Source of the DNA: Rubrobacter xylanophilus DSM 9941
Lineage (GTDB): Bacteria > Actinomycetota > Rubrobacteria > Rubrobacterales > Rubrobacteraceae
Direction: 5' to 3'
DNA: 64,000 nucleotides
Assembly: GCF_000014185.1 (NCBI RefSeq)
Contig: NC_008148.1
Location: 2,522,001 to 2,586,000 of the forward strand
The notes under the pieces are model-generated. The model was not told the origin of the DNA. It saw only the letters and a list, made by a program, of their open reading frames with translations, and ran no database searches. The stretch's first letter is position 1. Every line of letters starts with the position of its first letter. This document shows, piece after piece, positions 54,034 through 61,221 of this stretch. Made by a program: the position numbers and the translations under genes.

Positions 54034-54282
54034 ATGCAGAAGGTGAGGGTACTGTTCTTCGGCGCGGCGGCGGACAGGGCCGGGGCGCGGGAGGTGGAGC
54101 TGCCGGCGGAGGAGGGCGCCACGCTCGGCGAGCTGTGGGCCTCGCTCTCCCGGCGGCACCCGGGCCTCTCCCCCATGCGCGAGAGCCTGGCCTTCGCGGT
54201 CAACGGGGAGTACGCCTCAGAGGAGCGGCCGGTGCGCCCCGGGGACGAGGTCGCCGTGCTGCCGCCCGTCTCCGGGGGCTAG
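54034..54282 (+). CDS. moaD: Molybdopterin synthase small subunit
   Basis: 82 aa, beta-grasp fold, with VRVLFFGAAADRAG at the start, AVNGEYA in the middle and the essential C-terminal Gly-Gly (PPVSGG), which carries the thiocarboxylate. Followed by moaE after 4 bases. The other moa genes are not in the window. Confidence 0.93.
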   Translation: MQKVRVLFFGAAADRAGAREVELPAEEGATLGELWASLSRRHPGLSPMRESLAFAVNGEYASEERPVRPGDEVAVLPPVSGG

Positions 54283-54286
54283 AGGG

Positions 54287-54727
54287 TTGTTCAGGATCGT
54301 CGAGGGCCCCATAGACGTGGGGGCCGTCATCCTGGCGGCCCAGCGGCCGGACTGCGGGGCGGTCTCCGCCTTCGTGGGCACCACGCGGGTGGACCGGTCG
54401 GGGGAGGCCTTTGTCCGGTACCTGGAGTACGAGGCCTACCGCCCCATGGCCGACCGGAAGCTCCGCGAGATCGGGGAGGAGATCCAGAGGCGGTGGGACG
54501 CGCGCCACGTCTCCATCGTGCACAGGATAGGCCGGGTGGACCCCGGGGAGGCGAGCGTCGCCATAGCCGTGGCCGCGCCCCGCCGGGATGAGGCCTTCCA
54601 GGCCAGCCGCTACGCCATAGAGCGGATAAAGCAGGTGGTCCCCATCTGGAAGCGCGAGGTGTGGTCCGACGGGTACGTGTGGGTCGGCAGCCAGGTCGGC
54701 ACCCGTCCCGCCGCGCAGACCGGCTGA
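54287..54727 (+). CDS. moaE: Molybdopterin synthase catalytic subunit
   Basis: 146 aa. Family motifs are CGAVSAFVGTTRV, YLEYEAYRPMADRKLREI and KQVVPIWKREVW, whose Lys residues take part in catalysis. It converts cyclic pyranopterin phosphate to molybdopterin with MoaD. TTG start at 54287 directly behind moaD; GGGGG from the moaD end serves as ribosome site. Confidence 0.93.
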   Translation: MFRIVEGPIDVGAVILAAQRPDCGAVSAFVGTTRVDRSGEAFVRYLEYEAYRPMADRKLREIGEEIQRRWDARHVSIVHRIGRVDPGEASVAIAVAAPRRDEAFQASRYAIERIKQVVPIWKREVWSDGYVWVGSQVGTRPAAQTG

Positions 54728-54762
54728 GAGAACCCGCTCACGCGCCCGGCCCGCCGAGGCAA

Positions 54763-54768
54763 TATACT
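54763..54768 (+). promoter_or_regulatory. -10 element of the Nudix gene
   Basis: TATACT, 8 bases before ATG 54777, again compatible with a leaderless mRNA. Confidence 0.45.
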
Positions 54769-54776
54769 CAGGGGCC

Positions 54777-55259
54777 ATGGCCAAGCATCGCGGGCAGGCG
54801 CAGGGGATGGACTTCGGCATCCGGGTGGGCGCCGTGGTGGAGCGGGACGGCCGGCTGCTTCTGGTCCGGCACCAGAAGCCCGACCGGGAGCCCTACTGGG
54901 TGCTGCCCGGCGGGAGGCTCGAGCCCGGGGAGAGGATCCCGGAGTGCGCCCGGCGCGAGGTGCTGGAGGAGACCGGCCTTGCGGCCGAGTTTCTCGGCGT
55001 GCTCTACGTGAGCGAGTTCCTGCGCGAGGGGCGGCACACGGTGGACATCACGGTACGCATGGGCGCCGGCGAGGGGGAGGCCCGCCTCGGCGAGGACCCG
55101 GAGGTCGCCCCCGGCGGGGAGCCCACCCTGCGGGAGCTGCGCTGGGTGCCGGCATCAGGGCTTGCGGAGATAGAGCTGCTCCCGCCGTGGCTCAGGGAGC
55201 GTCTGATCTCGGACTTCCCCCGGGGATGGCCGCCGGGCGAGGTGTACCTGGGTGGCTGA
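54777..55259 (+). CDS. Nudix hydrolase
   Basis: 160 aa. Complete Nudix box GGRLEPGERIPECARREV followed by LEETGL (GX5EX7REUXEEXGU), at about residues 43-65, after VGAVVERDGRLLLVRHQ. These enzymes cleave nucleoside diphosphates linked to another group; substrate unknown. The end overlaps the start of the CPBP protease gene by 8 bases. Confidence 0.9.
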   Translation: MAKHRGQAQGMDFGIRVGAVVERDGRLLLVRHQKPDREPYWVLPGGRLEPGERIPECARREVLEETGLAAEFLGVLYVSEFLREGRHTVDITVRMGAGEGEARLGEDPEVAPGGEPTLRELRWVPASGLAEIELLPPWLRERLISDFPRGWPPGEVYLGG

Positions 55260-55983
55260 AGGGACCGGCGACCCCCGGCAGGTCCTCCTCTCGGTGGTGG
55301 TGACCAACACCGCCCTCGCCCTGCTCATCGTCCTGTGCTTCTGGGCCGGGGTGTTCGTCGCGCGCAGGCTGGGCTACGGCCCGGGCTACTCGCTCGCCGC
55401 GCTCGGCTTCGCGCCGCCCCGGGGCGGCGCGCTCCGGGGGGCGGGGCTCGGGGTGGCCACGGGGATAGGGGCACTTCTGGTGAGCCTGGTGGTCAACCCG
55501 GTCACGGTCTTCGTCTTCGAGCAGCTCGGCTACCCCGCGAGGTCCACGATACAGCAGCCCTTCATGCGGGGGCTGGAGGGTTGGGTGCGCGAGGATCCCG
55601 CGACCGCCATCCCGGCGATCGTGGGGGTGGTGGTGCTCTTCGGTCCCGCGGTGGAGGAGCTGGTCTTCCGCGGCGCGCTCTTCAACGGCATGCACCGGCT
55701 CGCCCGGCTCCTGTGGCGGGCCGCCGCCCGCAAGCCGCCGGGAGAGGGTCCCCGCCGGGCGGCCTTCGTCCTCGCGGCGGGCGTCTCCTCCGGACTCTTC
55801 GCCCTGCTCCACCTGGAGCCCGTGCTGTTGCCGGCGCTCCTGATCTTCGCGTTCGCCCTCTGCTGGCTGTTCGAGCGCACCGGGAGCCTGCTGCCGCCCT
55901 TTCTCGCCCACGCCACCTTCAACTCCTTCGCGACCACCCTGATCATCCTGAGCGGGCTGGAGATGGTCCGGATTCCGGTCTAG
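55252..55983 (+). CDS. CPBP-family intramembrane protease
   Basis: 243 aa with 6-7 membrane helices. The three family motifs are present: VEELVFRGALF (EExxxR), FALLHLE and HATFNS. These Glu/His residues form the active site inside the membrane (Rce1/CAAX type). GTG 55252 inside the Nudix 3' end indicates coupling. Its end overlaps the convergent citrate-synthase-like gene by 41 bases. Confidence 0.88.
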   Translation: MAEGTGDPRQVLLSVVVTNTALALLIVLCFWAGVFVARRLGYGPGYSLAALGFAPPRGGALRGAGLGVATGIGALLVSLVVNPVTVFVFEQLGYPARSTIQQPFMRGLEGWVREDPATAIPAIVGVVVLFGPAVEELVFRGALFNGMHRLARLLWRAAARKPPGEGPRRAAFVLAAGVSSGLFALLHLEPVLLPALLIFAFALCWLFERTGSLLPPFLAHATFNSFATTLIILSGLEMVRIPV

Positions 55984-57223
55984 GCGGCGGCTCGCCCACG
56001 TAGCGGGCCCGGGGCCGGATGGGGGCTCCTGACGCGTACTGCTCGATGGCGTGCCCGACCCAGCCGACCGCCCTGCCGAGGGCGAAGAGGGCCAGAGCCC
56101 CTCCCGGCGGCAGGCCCAGCACCCTCGCGAGCACCGCGAGCGCGAAGTCCACGTTCGGGCGCTCGCCCACCAGGGCCCCGGCCGCCTCGGCCGCGCCCTC
56201 GGCCAGCCCCAGCGCCTCCGACCCGGGGTAGCCCTCGGCGAGCGCGGCTAGCAGCGCCGCGGCCCGCGGGTCCCCCTCGGGGTAGAGACGGTGCCCGAAC
56301 CCCGGCACCGCCTCCCCGCGCCTGAGCCGCGAGGCGACGACCTCCCGGGGGTCACCGGCCGCCTCCACCTCCGCGAGGAACGCCTCGACGCGCTCGGTGC
56401 CGCCGCCGTGCCTGACGCCTCCGAGCGCCGCCAGCCCGGCCACCACGGCGGCGTAGGGCGTCGCCCCGGCGGAGGCTACGCACCTCGCGGTGAAGGAGGA
56501 GACGTTGAGCTCGTGGTCCGCGCAGAGGACGAGCGCGCGGTCGAGGATCTCCGCGGCCCCCTCGTCCCGCGGGACCCACCGTCTCTGCAAGGCCCGCGCC
56601 GCGGTCTCCCCGGCGTCCTGCTCGCCGGTCGCCGCCCCCACCAAGAGGCGCAGGATGCGCGCGCCGGTCCTGACGACGGCGGCGGGCCGCAGGTCGTAGG
56701 CGGCCGGGTCCCTCGAAGCCGCCGCCTGCAGCGCCAGCCCGAGCTCGTCCAGGACCGGCCTCGCGCCCCCCAAGGGCAGCCGGGGACACCCGGCGACGCT
56801 CCGCGCGGCCGCCCGGAAGAGCCCGGGGACGGCCGCGCGGTCCCCCGGCGCCATGCTCCCAGTCCAGATCAGCTGCGCCACCTGCTCGAGCGAGCGCTCG
56901 CCCGAGAGCGCGACGGCGTCCCGCCCCCGGTAGTACAGCCGGCCGTCCGCGATCAGGGAGATCCCCGACTCCAGCACCGGCATGCCCCAGTCGAGCGCAC
57001 CCTCCGCCGCCCGGGCCGGGTCGCGCCGGTGCTCCTTGCGCTCCCTGAGCCGCCGCACGTCCTCCGCCCGGTAGCGCCTGCCGCGCCGCCCGCCCCCGGC
57101 CGCCTCCGACCGGACGAGCCCCCGGCTCACGTAGGCGTACAGCGTCCTCACGCTCACCCCCAGCTCCTCGGCCGCCTCACGCGCCGTGAGGTACCTCCCC
57201 CCGCTCCTGTCCCCCGGCTCCAC
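55943..57223 (-). CDS. Citrate-synthase family protein with N-terminal MerR-type HTH
   Basis: 426 aa. Residues 10-55 are a helix-turn-helix (YLTAREAAEELGVSVRTLYA, then RRYRAEDVRRL), followed by a citrate-synthase fold with DHELNVSSFTARCVASAG, GFGHRLYPEGDPRA and FALGRAVGWVGHAIEQY. The catalytic His/His/Asp set appears largely kept (H in DHELN, H in GFGHR, D in NVDFAL). It may be an enzyme that also binds DNA. GTG 57223 has GGAGGG 7 bases upstream; ATG 57256 would lie inside the operator palindrome. Divergent to a normal citrate synthase. Confidence 0.85.
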   Translation of the reverse strand: MEPGDRSGGRYLTAREAAEELGVSVRTLYAYVSRGLVRSEAAGGGRRGRRYRAEDVRRLRERKEHRRDPARAAEGALDWGMPVLESGISLIADGRLYYRGRDAVALSGERSLEQVAQLIWTGSMAPGDRAAVPGLFRAAARSVAGCPRLPLGGARPVLDELGLALQAAASRDPAAYDLRPAAVVRTGARILRLLVGAATGEQDAGETAARALQRRWVPRDEGAAEILDRALVLCADHELNVSSFTARCVASAGATPYAAVVAGLAALGGVRHGGGTERVEAFLAEVEAAGDPREVVASRLRRGEAVPGFGHRLYPEGDPRAAALLAALAEGYPGSEALGLAEGAAEAAGALVGERPNVDFALAVLARVLGLPPGGALALFALGRAVGWVGHAIEQYASGAPIRPRARYVGEPPPRPESGPSPARSG

Positions 57224-57247
57224 GCCACCACCCTCCATACTTTTAGG

Positions 57248-57294
57248 TTGATTCATGAATCAACGTTGATAAACCGTTTCCGTCATTCTACAGT
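57248..57294 (+). promoter_or_regulatory. Divergent promoter with nested palindromes between the two citrate-synthase genes
   Basis: TTGATTCATGAATCAA (57248-57263) and ATCAACGTTGAT (57259-57270) overlap. The -35 TTGATA (57266-57271), 17-base spacer and -10 TACAGT (57289-57294) point to the plus-strand gene and overlap the second palindrome. A dimeric HTH protein bound here would control both directions; the HTH-citrate synthase next to it is the natural candidate. Confidence 0.7.
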
Positions 57295-57307
57295 GGGGAA
57301 AAGGCGG

Positions 57308-58483
57308 ATGAAAGGAGCGGCGCATGCAAGGTCGGAGCGAGAGCCGGGGGTCGAGGTGAGCGGGGGTGCCGCGTTCGCGCCGGGCCTCGAGGGCGTGGTG
57401 GCGACGAGGACGCGCCTCAGCATGGTGGATGGGGCGGCGGGCAGGCTGGTCATCGCGGGCTTTCCGGTCGAGGAGCTGGCGGGTCGGGCGTCCTTCGAGG
57501 AGACGCTCTACCTGCTCTGGAACGGCGTGCTGCCCGACGCCGGGCGGCTGGAGGGACTGAGGGGGGATCTCGCCGCCCGCCGGGCGTTGCCGGAGGCGGC
57601 CGGTGAGGTGCTGGAGGCCGCGGTCGCCGGGGGGGCCGCGCCGATAGACGCCCTGCGCATGGCCGCGGGGACGCTCGCGCCGAGCGGCAACGACCGCGAC
57701 GACGCCCTGACGTCGGTCGCCGCCTTCCCCACCATCGTCGCCGCCTGCTGGCGTCTTTCGCAAGGGCGGGAGCCGGTCGAGCCCGACCCCGGGCTCTCGC
57801 ACGCGGCGAACTACCTGTACATGCTCTCCGGCGAGGTACCGGGCGAGGAGCGGGTGCGGGCCCTGGAGACCTACCTGAACACCGTCTCCGATCACGGCAT
57901 GAACGCCTCCACCTTCGCGGCGAGGGTGATCTCCTCCACCGGATCCGACCTGATCTCGGCGGTCGTGGGGGCTATCGGCGCGCTGAAGGGGCCGCTTCAC
58001 GGGGGCGCGCCGGGCCCAGCGCTCGACGTGGTCTTCGAGATCGGGGAGCCCGGGCGCGCTGAGGGCGTCCTGCGGGAGAGACTCGACCGCGGCGAGAGGC
58101 TCATGGGCTTCGGCCACCGCGTCTACAAGGTACGAGACCCCCGGGCAGACGTGCTGGCCGGGGCGGCGGAGCGGCTCTACGCCTCCGACGCCGACGAGGA
58201 ACTCTACCGGCTCGCCCTCGAGGTCGAGAGGACCGCGCTGAGGCTGCTCGAAGAGTACAAGCCGGGGCGCAACCTCGACACCAACGTCGAGTTCTACACC
58301 GCGCTCCTGCTGCACGGGCTCGGGCTGCCGACCGGGCTGTTCACGCCCACCTTCGCCGTGGGGCGGGTCGCGGGATGGACGGCGCACTGCCTGGAGCAGC
58401 GCGAGACGGGACGGCTCATCAGGCCGCAGTCGGAGTACGTCGGCCCCGAGGCCCGGAAGTGGGTGCCGCTGGAGGAGCGGTAG
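57308..58483 (+). CDS. Citrate synthase / methylcitrate synthase
   Basis: 391 aa. Motifs: LEGVVATRTRLSMVDG, YLLWNGVLP, SDHGMNASTFAARVISSTGSD reduced to its core DHGMNASTFAARV, GPLHGGAPG, GFGHRVYKVRDPRAD and RNLDTNVEFYTALLL (catalytic Asp region). It condenses acetyl-CoA (or propionyl-CoA) with oxaloacetate. ATG 57308 follows AAAAGGCGG; GTG 57356 with GGGGG upstream would give the more usual N-terminus. Transcription should start near 57301. Confidence 0.92.
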   Translation: MKGAAHARSEREPGVEVSGGAAFAPGLEGVVATRTRLSMVDGAAGRLVIAGFPVEELAGRASFEETLYLLWNGVLPDAGRLEGLRGDLAARRALPEAAGEVLEAAVAGGAAPIDALRMAAGTLAPSGNDRDDALTSVAAFPTIVAACWRLSQGREPVEPDPGLSHAANYLYMLSGEVPGEERVRALETYLNTVSDHGMNASTFAARVISSTGSDLISAVVGAIGALKGPLHGGAPGPALDVVFEIGEPGRAEGVLRERLDRGERLMGFGHRVYKVRDPRADVLAGAAERLYASDADEELYRLALEVERTALRLLEEYKPGRNLDTNVEFYTALLLHGLGLPTGLFTPTFAVGRVAGWTAHCLEQRETGRLIRPQSEYVGPEARKWVPLEER

Positions 58484-58494
58484 CGGGCAAAAAA

Positions 58495-58522
58495 CGTCCC
58501 CCCGGAGGTCTCCGGGGGGACG
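58495..58522 (-). terminator. Intrinsic terminator of the candidate sRNA / cinA transcript
   Basis: CGTCCCCCCGGAG (58495-58507), 2-base loop, CTCCGGGGGGACG (58510-58522). On the minus strand T6 follows directly. On the plus strand no T-run follows, so it is oriented for the minus strand, though the stem may also stop the citrate synthase transcript. Confidence 0.85.
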
Positions 58523-58719
58523 CACCCTCTCTGAGCCTACGCAGGTACCTGGTTGTTCCAGCACGTCCGCCTGCAACTACCGAAGAGGCGGAATGTGTGA
58601 CCCAGATTCCCGCCGGGATTTTGGAGGTTCTCTAGGTCAGAGCCACCTCTCCCAGAAGATACCCGCGGCTACTACTCGGTGCGTCTATCTGGATCACCTC
58701 CTTTCCGTGCCGACAACCT
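58495..58719 (-). ncRNA. Candidate structured small RNA of about 225 nt
   Basis: On the minus strand a promoter (-35 TTGCTG, 17 bases, -10 TACACT) is followed by a region with no ORF but much pairing. A closing stem joins GGTTGTCGGCACG (58706-58718) with the complementary 58551-58565, with two bulges. Inside lie CCAGA/TCTGG (58652-58656 with 58688-58692), a two-part hairpin GAGGT/ACCTC plus CTCT/AGAG (58624-58649), TCCCGCCGGGA (58608-58618) and CCGCCT/AGGCGG (58567-58591). It ends in a 13-bp GC stem and T6. Near the 5' end is a 17-base perfect complement of the usual 16S rRNA 3' tail (58689-58705) with no start codon behind it. It did not match 6S, SRP, RNase P or tmRNA signatures that I know. 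Confidence 0.65.
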
Positions 58720-58725
58720 GAGCGC

Positions 58726-58754
58726 AGTGTACTACCAGGTGTGGGGCGCAGCAA
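58726..58754 (-). promoter_or_regulatory. Promoter of the candidate sRNA
   Basis: -35 TTGCTG (58749-58754), 17-base spacer and -10 TACACT (58726-58731) on the minus strand, 10 bases downstream of the cinA stop. Expected start near 58719. Confidence 0.6.
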
Positions 58755-58763
58755 GGAGGATCT

Positions 58764-60026
58764 CTAAGCTTCTTTTGCCTTCTTTAGGGTACGGCGAAGA
58801 AGATCGAGGGCCATGTTGGCGCTGCGCTCGCGGATCGCGGCCCGCGAGCGCGCCCAGGCCGAGAGGTCCAGGCGCACGGCCTCGCTCCCGCGGCCATCCG
58901 CCACCCCCACCCACACCAGCCCCACGGGCTTCTCCTCCGTCCCGCCGCCGGGGCCGGCGATGCCGGTCACCGAGAGGCCGTAGTCCGCCCCCGAGAGCTT
59001 CCGCACCCCCTCGGCCATCCCGCGGGCCACGGGCTCGGAGACCGCCCCGTGCTCGGCCAGCACCTCGCGGGGGACCATCAGCAGGCGCTCCTTGGCCTCG
59101 TTGGAGTAGGCCACGATCCCCTCCCTGAAGTACTCCGAGGAGCCGGGGATGTCCGTAAGCCGCTTGGCCAACAGCCCCCCCGTGCAGCTCTCGGCCACCG
59201 CGAGGGTCTCCCCCCGCTCCCGCAGCAGCCGCCCGACGGCGCTCTCCAGCGTCTCGTCGTCCCTGCCGAAGTAGTAGCGGCCGAGGCGGGAGAGGATCTC
59301 CCGCTCCACCGGCTCTATCTTCTTTCTCGCCTCCTCCGGGGTGGCCGCGCGGGTGGTGATCCTCAGCCGCACCTTCCCCTCCCCGGCGAGCGGGGCGACG
59401 GTGGGGTCGCGGGCGTCGAGCAGGTCCTGCACCCTCTCGGCCAGCGCCGACTCGCCGATCCCGGCGAACCACAGGGTGCGCGAGACGATCGTCCCCTCGG
59501 TCCTCTCCCGGATGGCGGGCGCGAGCGTCTCCTCGAACATGGTCCGCATCTCGCCGGGGACGCCGGGGAAGGTGGCGAACAGGGTGCCCTCGTGCTCGAG
59601 CAGCGCCCCCATCGCGGTCCCCAAAGGGTTGGGGATGAGGCGCGACCCCTGCGGGAAGAGGGCCTGCTTGTAGTTGGAGGGGGTGGGCTTTCTCCCGAAG
59701 CGGCGGAACATCTCGTCCACGTGGCGGCGGGCCTCGGGGTACTCCGCGAGCGGGCGGCCCGTGAGCAGCGAGAGGCACTCGTGGGTCAGGTCGTCGGAGG
59801 TGGGCCCGAGCCCCCCGGTGGTCACCACCAGGTCGGAGCGCGCGGCGGCCTCCCCGAGGGCGGCCACGATCCTCTCCCGGTTGTCCCCCACCGCGGTGTG
59901 GCGGTACACGTTCACCCCGAGGGCGGCCAGCCGCTGCGAGAGCCAGGCCGAGTTGGTGTCCACGAGATCCCCGAGCAGGATCTCCGTGCCTATCGCGGCG
60001 ATCTCGGCGTTGCTTATCTTCTGCAT
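58764..60026 (-). CDS. cinA: CinA-family protein (nicotinamide-nucleotide amidohydrolase)
   Basis: 420 aa. N-terminal MoCF domain with [19 protein letters not shown] and [16 protein letters not shown]-terminal CinA domain with [30 protein letters not shown] and [20 protein letters not shown]. The C-terminal part deamidates NMN in pyridine nucleotide salvage. Full length. ATG 60026 is preceded by the -10 TAGAAT at 6 bases (leaderless) and faces yqeK across 23 bases. Confidence 0.95.
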
Positions 60027-60032
60027 GCGGCT

Positions 60033-60042
60033 ATTCTACAAT
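60033..60042. promoter_or_regulatory. Overlapping divergent -10 elements between cinA and yqeK
   Basis: Minus-strand TAGAAT (60033-60038) and plus-strand TACAAT (60037-60042) share two bases. Each sits 6-7 bases before the start codon of its gene. Only 23 bases separate the two start codons, so both -35 regions must lie inside the opposite genes. Confidence 0.65.
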
Positions 60043-60049
60043 TCCCCGG

Positions 60050-60652
60050 ATGGCGGGCCGAAAGGATCTGGACGGGCTCCTGGAGCGGGCCGAGGGCCTT
60101 GCCCGGGAGAGGCTCTCCGCGAGGCGGTACGGCCACACCCTCCGGGTGGCGCAGACCGCCGAGCGGCTGGCGCGCCGGCACGGGCTGGACCCGCAGCGCG
60201 CACGGCTCGCCGGGCTCCTGCACGACGCCGCCCGGGAGATGCCGCCGGAGCGGCTGCTGGGGCTCGCCCGGGAGTGGGGCATCCCCGTCGGCCCGTTCGA
60301 GCGCGAAAACCCCAAGCTCCTGCACGGCCCGGTGGCCGCCGAGCTCGCCCGCCGGAGGCTGGACCTCTCCGACGAGGAGGTCCTGCGGGCCATCCGGGAG
60401 CACACCACCGGCTCCCCCGGCATGGGCCCGCTCTCGCTCGCGCTCTACGTCGCGGACAAGATAGAGCCCGCCCGCGACTACCCCAGCGTGGAGCGGCTCA
60501 GGGAGCTCGCCCGCGCCGACCTGCGGGAGGCCGCCGAGGAGGCGCTCAGACGCGCCGTGGAGCACAACGAGCGGCGCGGCCGGCCCACCCACCCGGCGAG
60601 CCTGGAGTGGCTAAGAGAGGCCGAGCGCTCCGCCCAGCGCCGGGTGCAGTAG
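60050..60652 (+). CDS. yqeK: YqeK-type HD-domain hydrolase
   Basis: 200 aa. HD-domain ligands: RYGHTLRVAQTAERLARRHG (His), GLLHDAAREMP (HD), LLHGPVAAELA (His), REHTTGSPGMGPLSLALYVADKIEP (His and Asp; core motifs REHTTG and VADKIEP). These enzymes split diadenosine tetraphosphate to ADP. The end overlaps the convergent YdjM-like gene by 42 bases. Confidence 0.9.
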   Translation: MAGRKDLDGLLERAEGLARERLSARRYGHTLRVAQTAERLARRHGLDPQRARLAGLLHDAAREMPPERLLGLAREWGIPVGPFERENPKLLHGPVAAELARRRLDLSDEEVLRAIREHTTGSPGMGPLSLALYVADKIEPARDYPSVERLRELARADLREAAEEALRRAVEHNERRGRPTHPASLEWLREAERSAQRRVQ

Positions 60653-61174
60653 CGCGAGGGCGTACCCCGCCAGCGCGAGCGCCGCGACCGCCACGGCGGC
60701 CTCGGCCGCTCCCCCGGACCGGATCCCGCGCGGCAGCAGCCGGAAGGGCTTCCCGAGCGGCCAGAGCAGCGGCACCCCCCGGGTGTTCAGCGCGTCGGCC
60801 AGAAGGTGCGAGGCATACCCGGCGGCGAGAGCCAGCGCAAAGGCCGGATACCCCCCGAGCAGCAGCCACACCGGCGCGCAGAAGAGGGCGAGCCCCAGCA
60901 GCGAGTGGGTGAGGGTCCTGTGCCCCACCGTGCGGACGAGCACGAAGGAGGTCGCCCGCAGCGCCCAGCTGAGGGGCCTGCTCAGCAGGTTCAGGGCCGG
61001 GCTCCTCATCCTGCTCAGGCCGTTCCCCAGGCGACTGCGCGGGTTGTCCACGTCCGGCAGCCAGGCGGCCGCCACCGCCGCGGGGTAGGCGTAGGCCGGC
61101 GGCTCCACCCCGGCGGCCAGACAGGCCCCCGCGAAGGCCGCCACCCCGAAGACGGCGTGGGTCGTCGCGTTCAC
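60611..61174 (-). CDS. YdjM-like membrane-bound metal-dependent hydrolase
   Basis: 187 aa with 4 membrane helices. Family motifs: TTHAVFG, LPDVDNPRSRLG, VGHRTLTHSLLGL and SHLLADALNTRGVPLLWP, giving His/Asp residues that should bind a metal at the membrane face. GTG 61174; -10 TAAACT lies 10 bases upstream. Substrate is unknown. Confidence 0.85.
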   Translation of the reverse strand: MNATTHAVFGVAAFAGACLAAGVEPPAYAYPAAVAAAWLPDVDNPRSRLGNGLSRMRSPALNLLSRPLSWALRATSFVLVRTVGHRTLTHSLLGLALFCAPVWLLLGGYPAFALALAAGYASHLLADALNTRGVPLLWPLGKPFRLLPRGIRSGGAAEAAVAVAALALAGYALALLHPALGGALGLS

Positions 61175-61208
61175 GGCGGCAAGCAGTTTAGCAGCCCGGG
61201 CGCCCTGT

Positions 61209-61214
61209 TAAACT
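61209..61214 (+). promoter_or_regulatory. -10 element of the 61222 gene
   Basis: TAAACT, 7 bases before the GTG start at 61222. In the same 47-base gap a second TAAACT serves the gene on the other strand. Confidence 0.5.
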
Positions 61215-61221
61215 GGGCGCG

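Noticed and set aside
58680-58706. Fragment of a 16S rRNA gene
   Set aside because: Only the last 17 bases match the 16S end. The preceding helix sequence does not match, and no other rRNA segment is present, so this is not an rRNA remnant.
58679-59128. Plus-strand ORF of 149 codons through the cinA 3' region
   Set aside because: It reads antisense through cinA, has no ribosome site and becomes Arg/Pro/Ser-rich; the real signals here are the RNA elements on the other strand.
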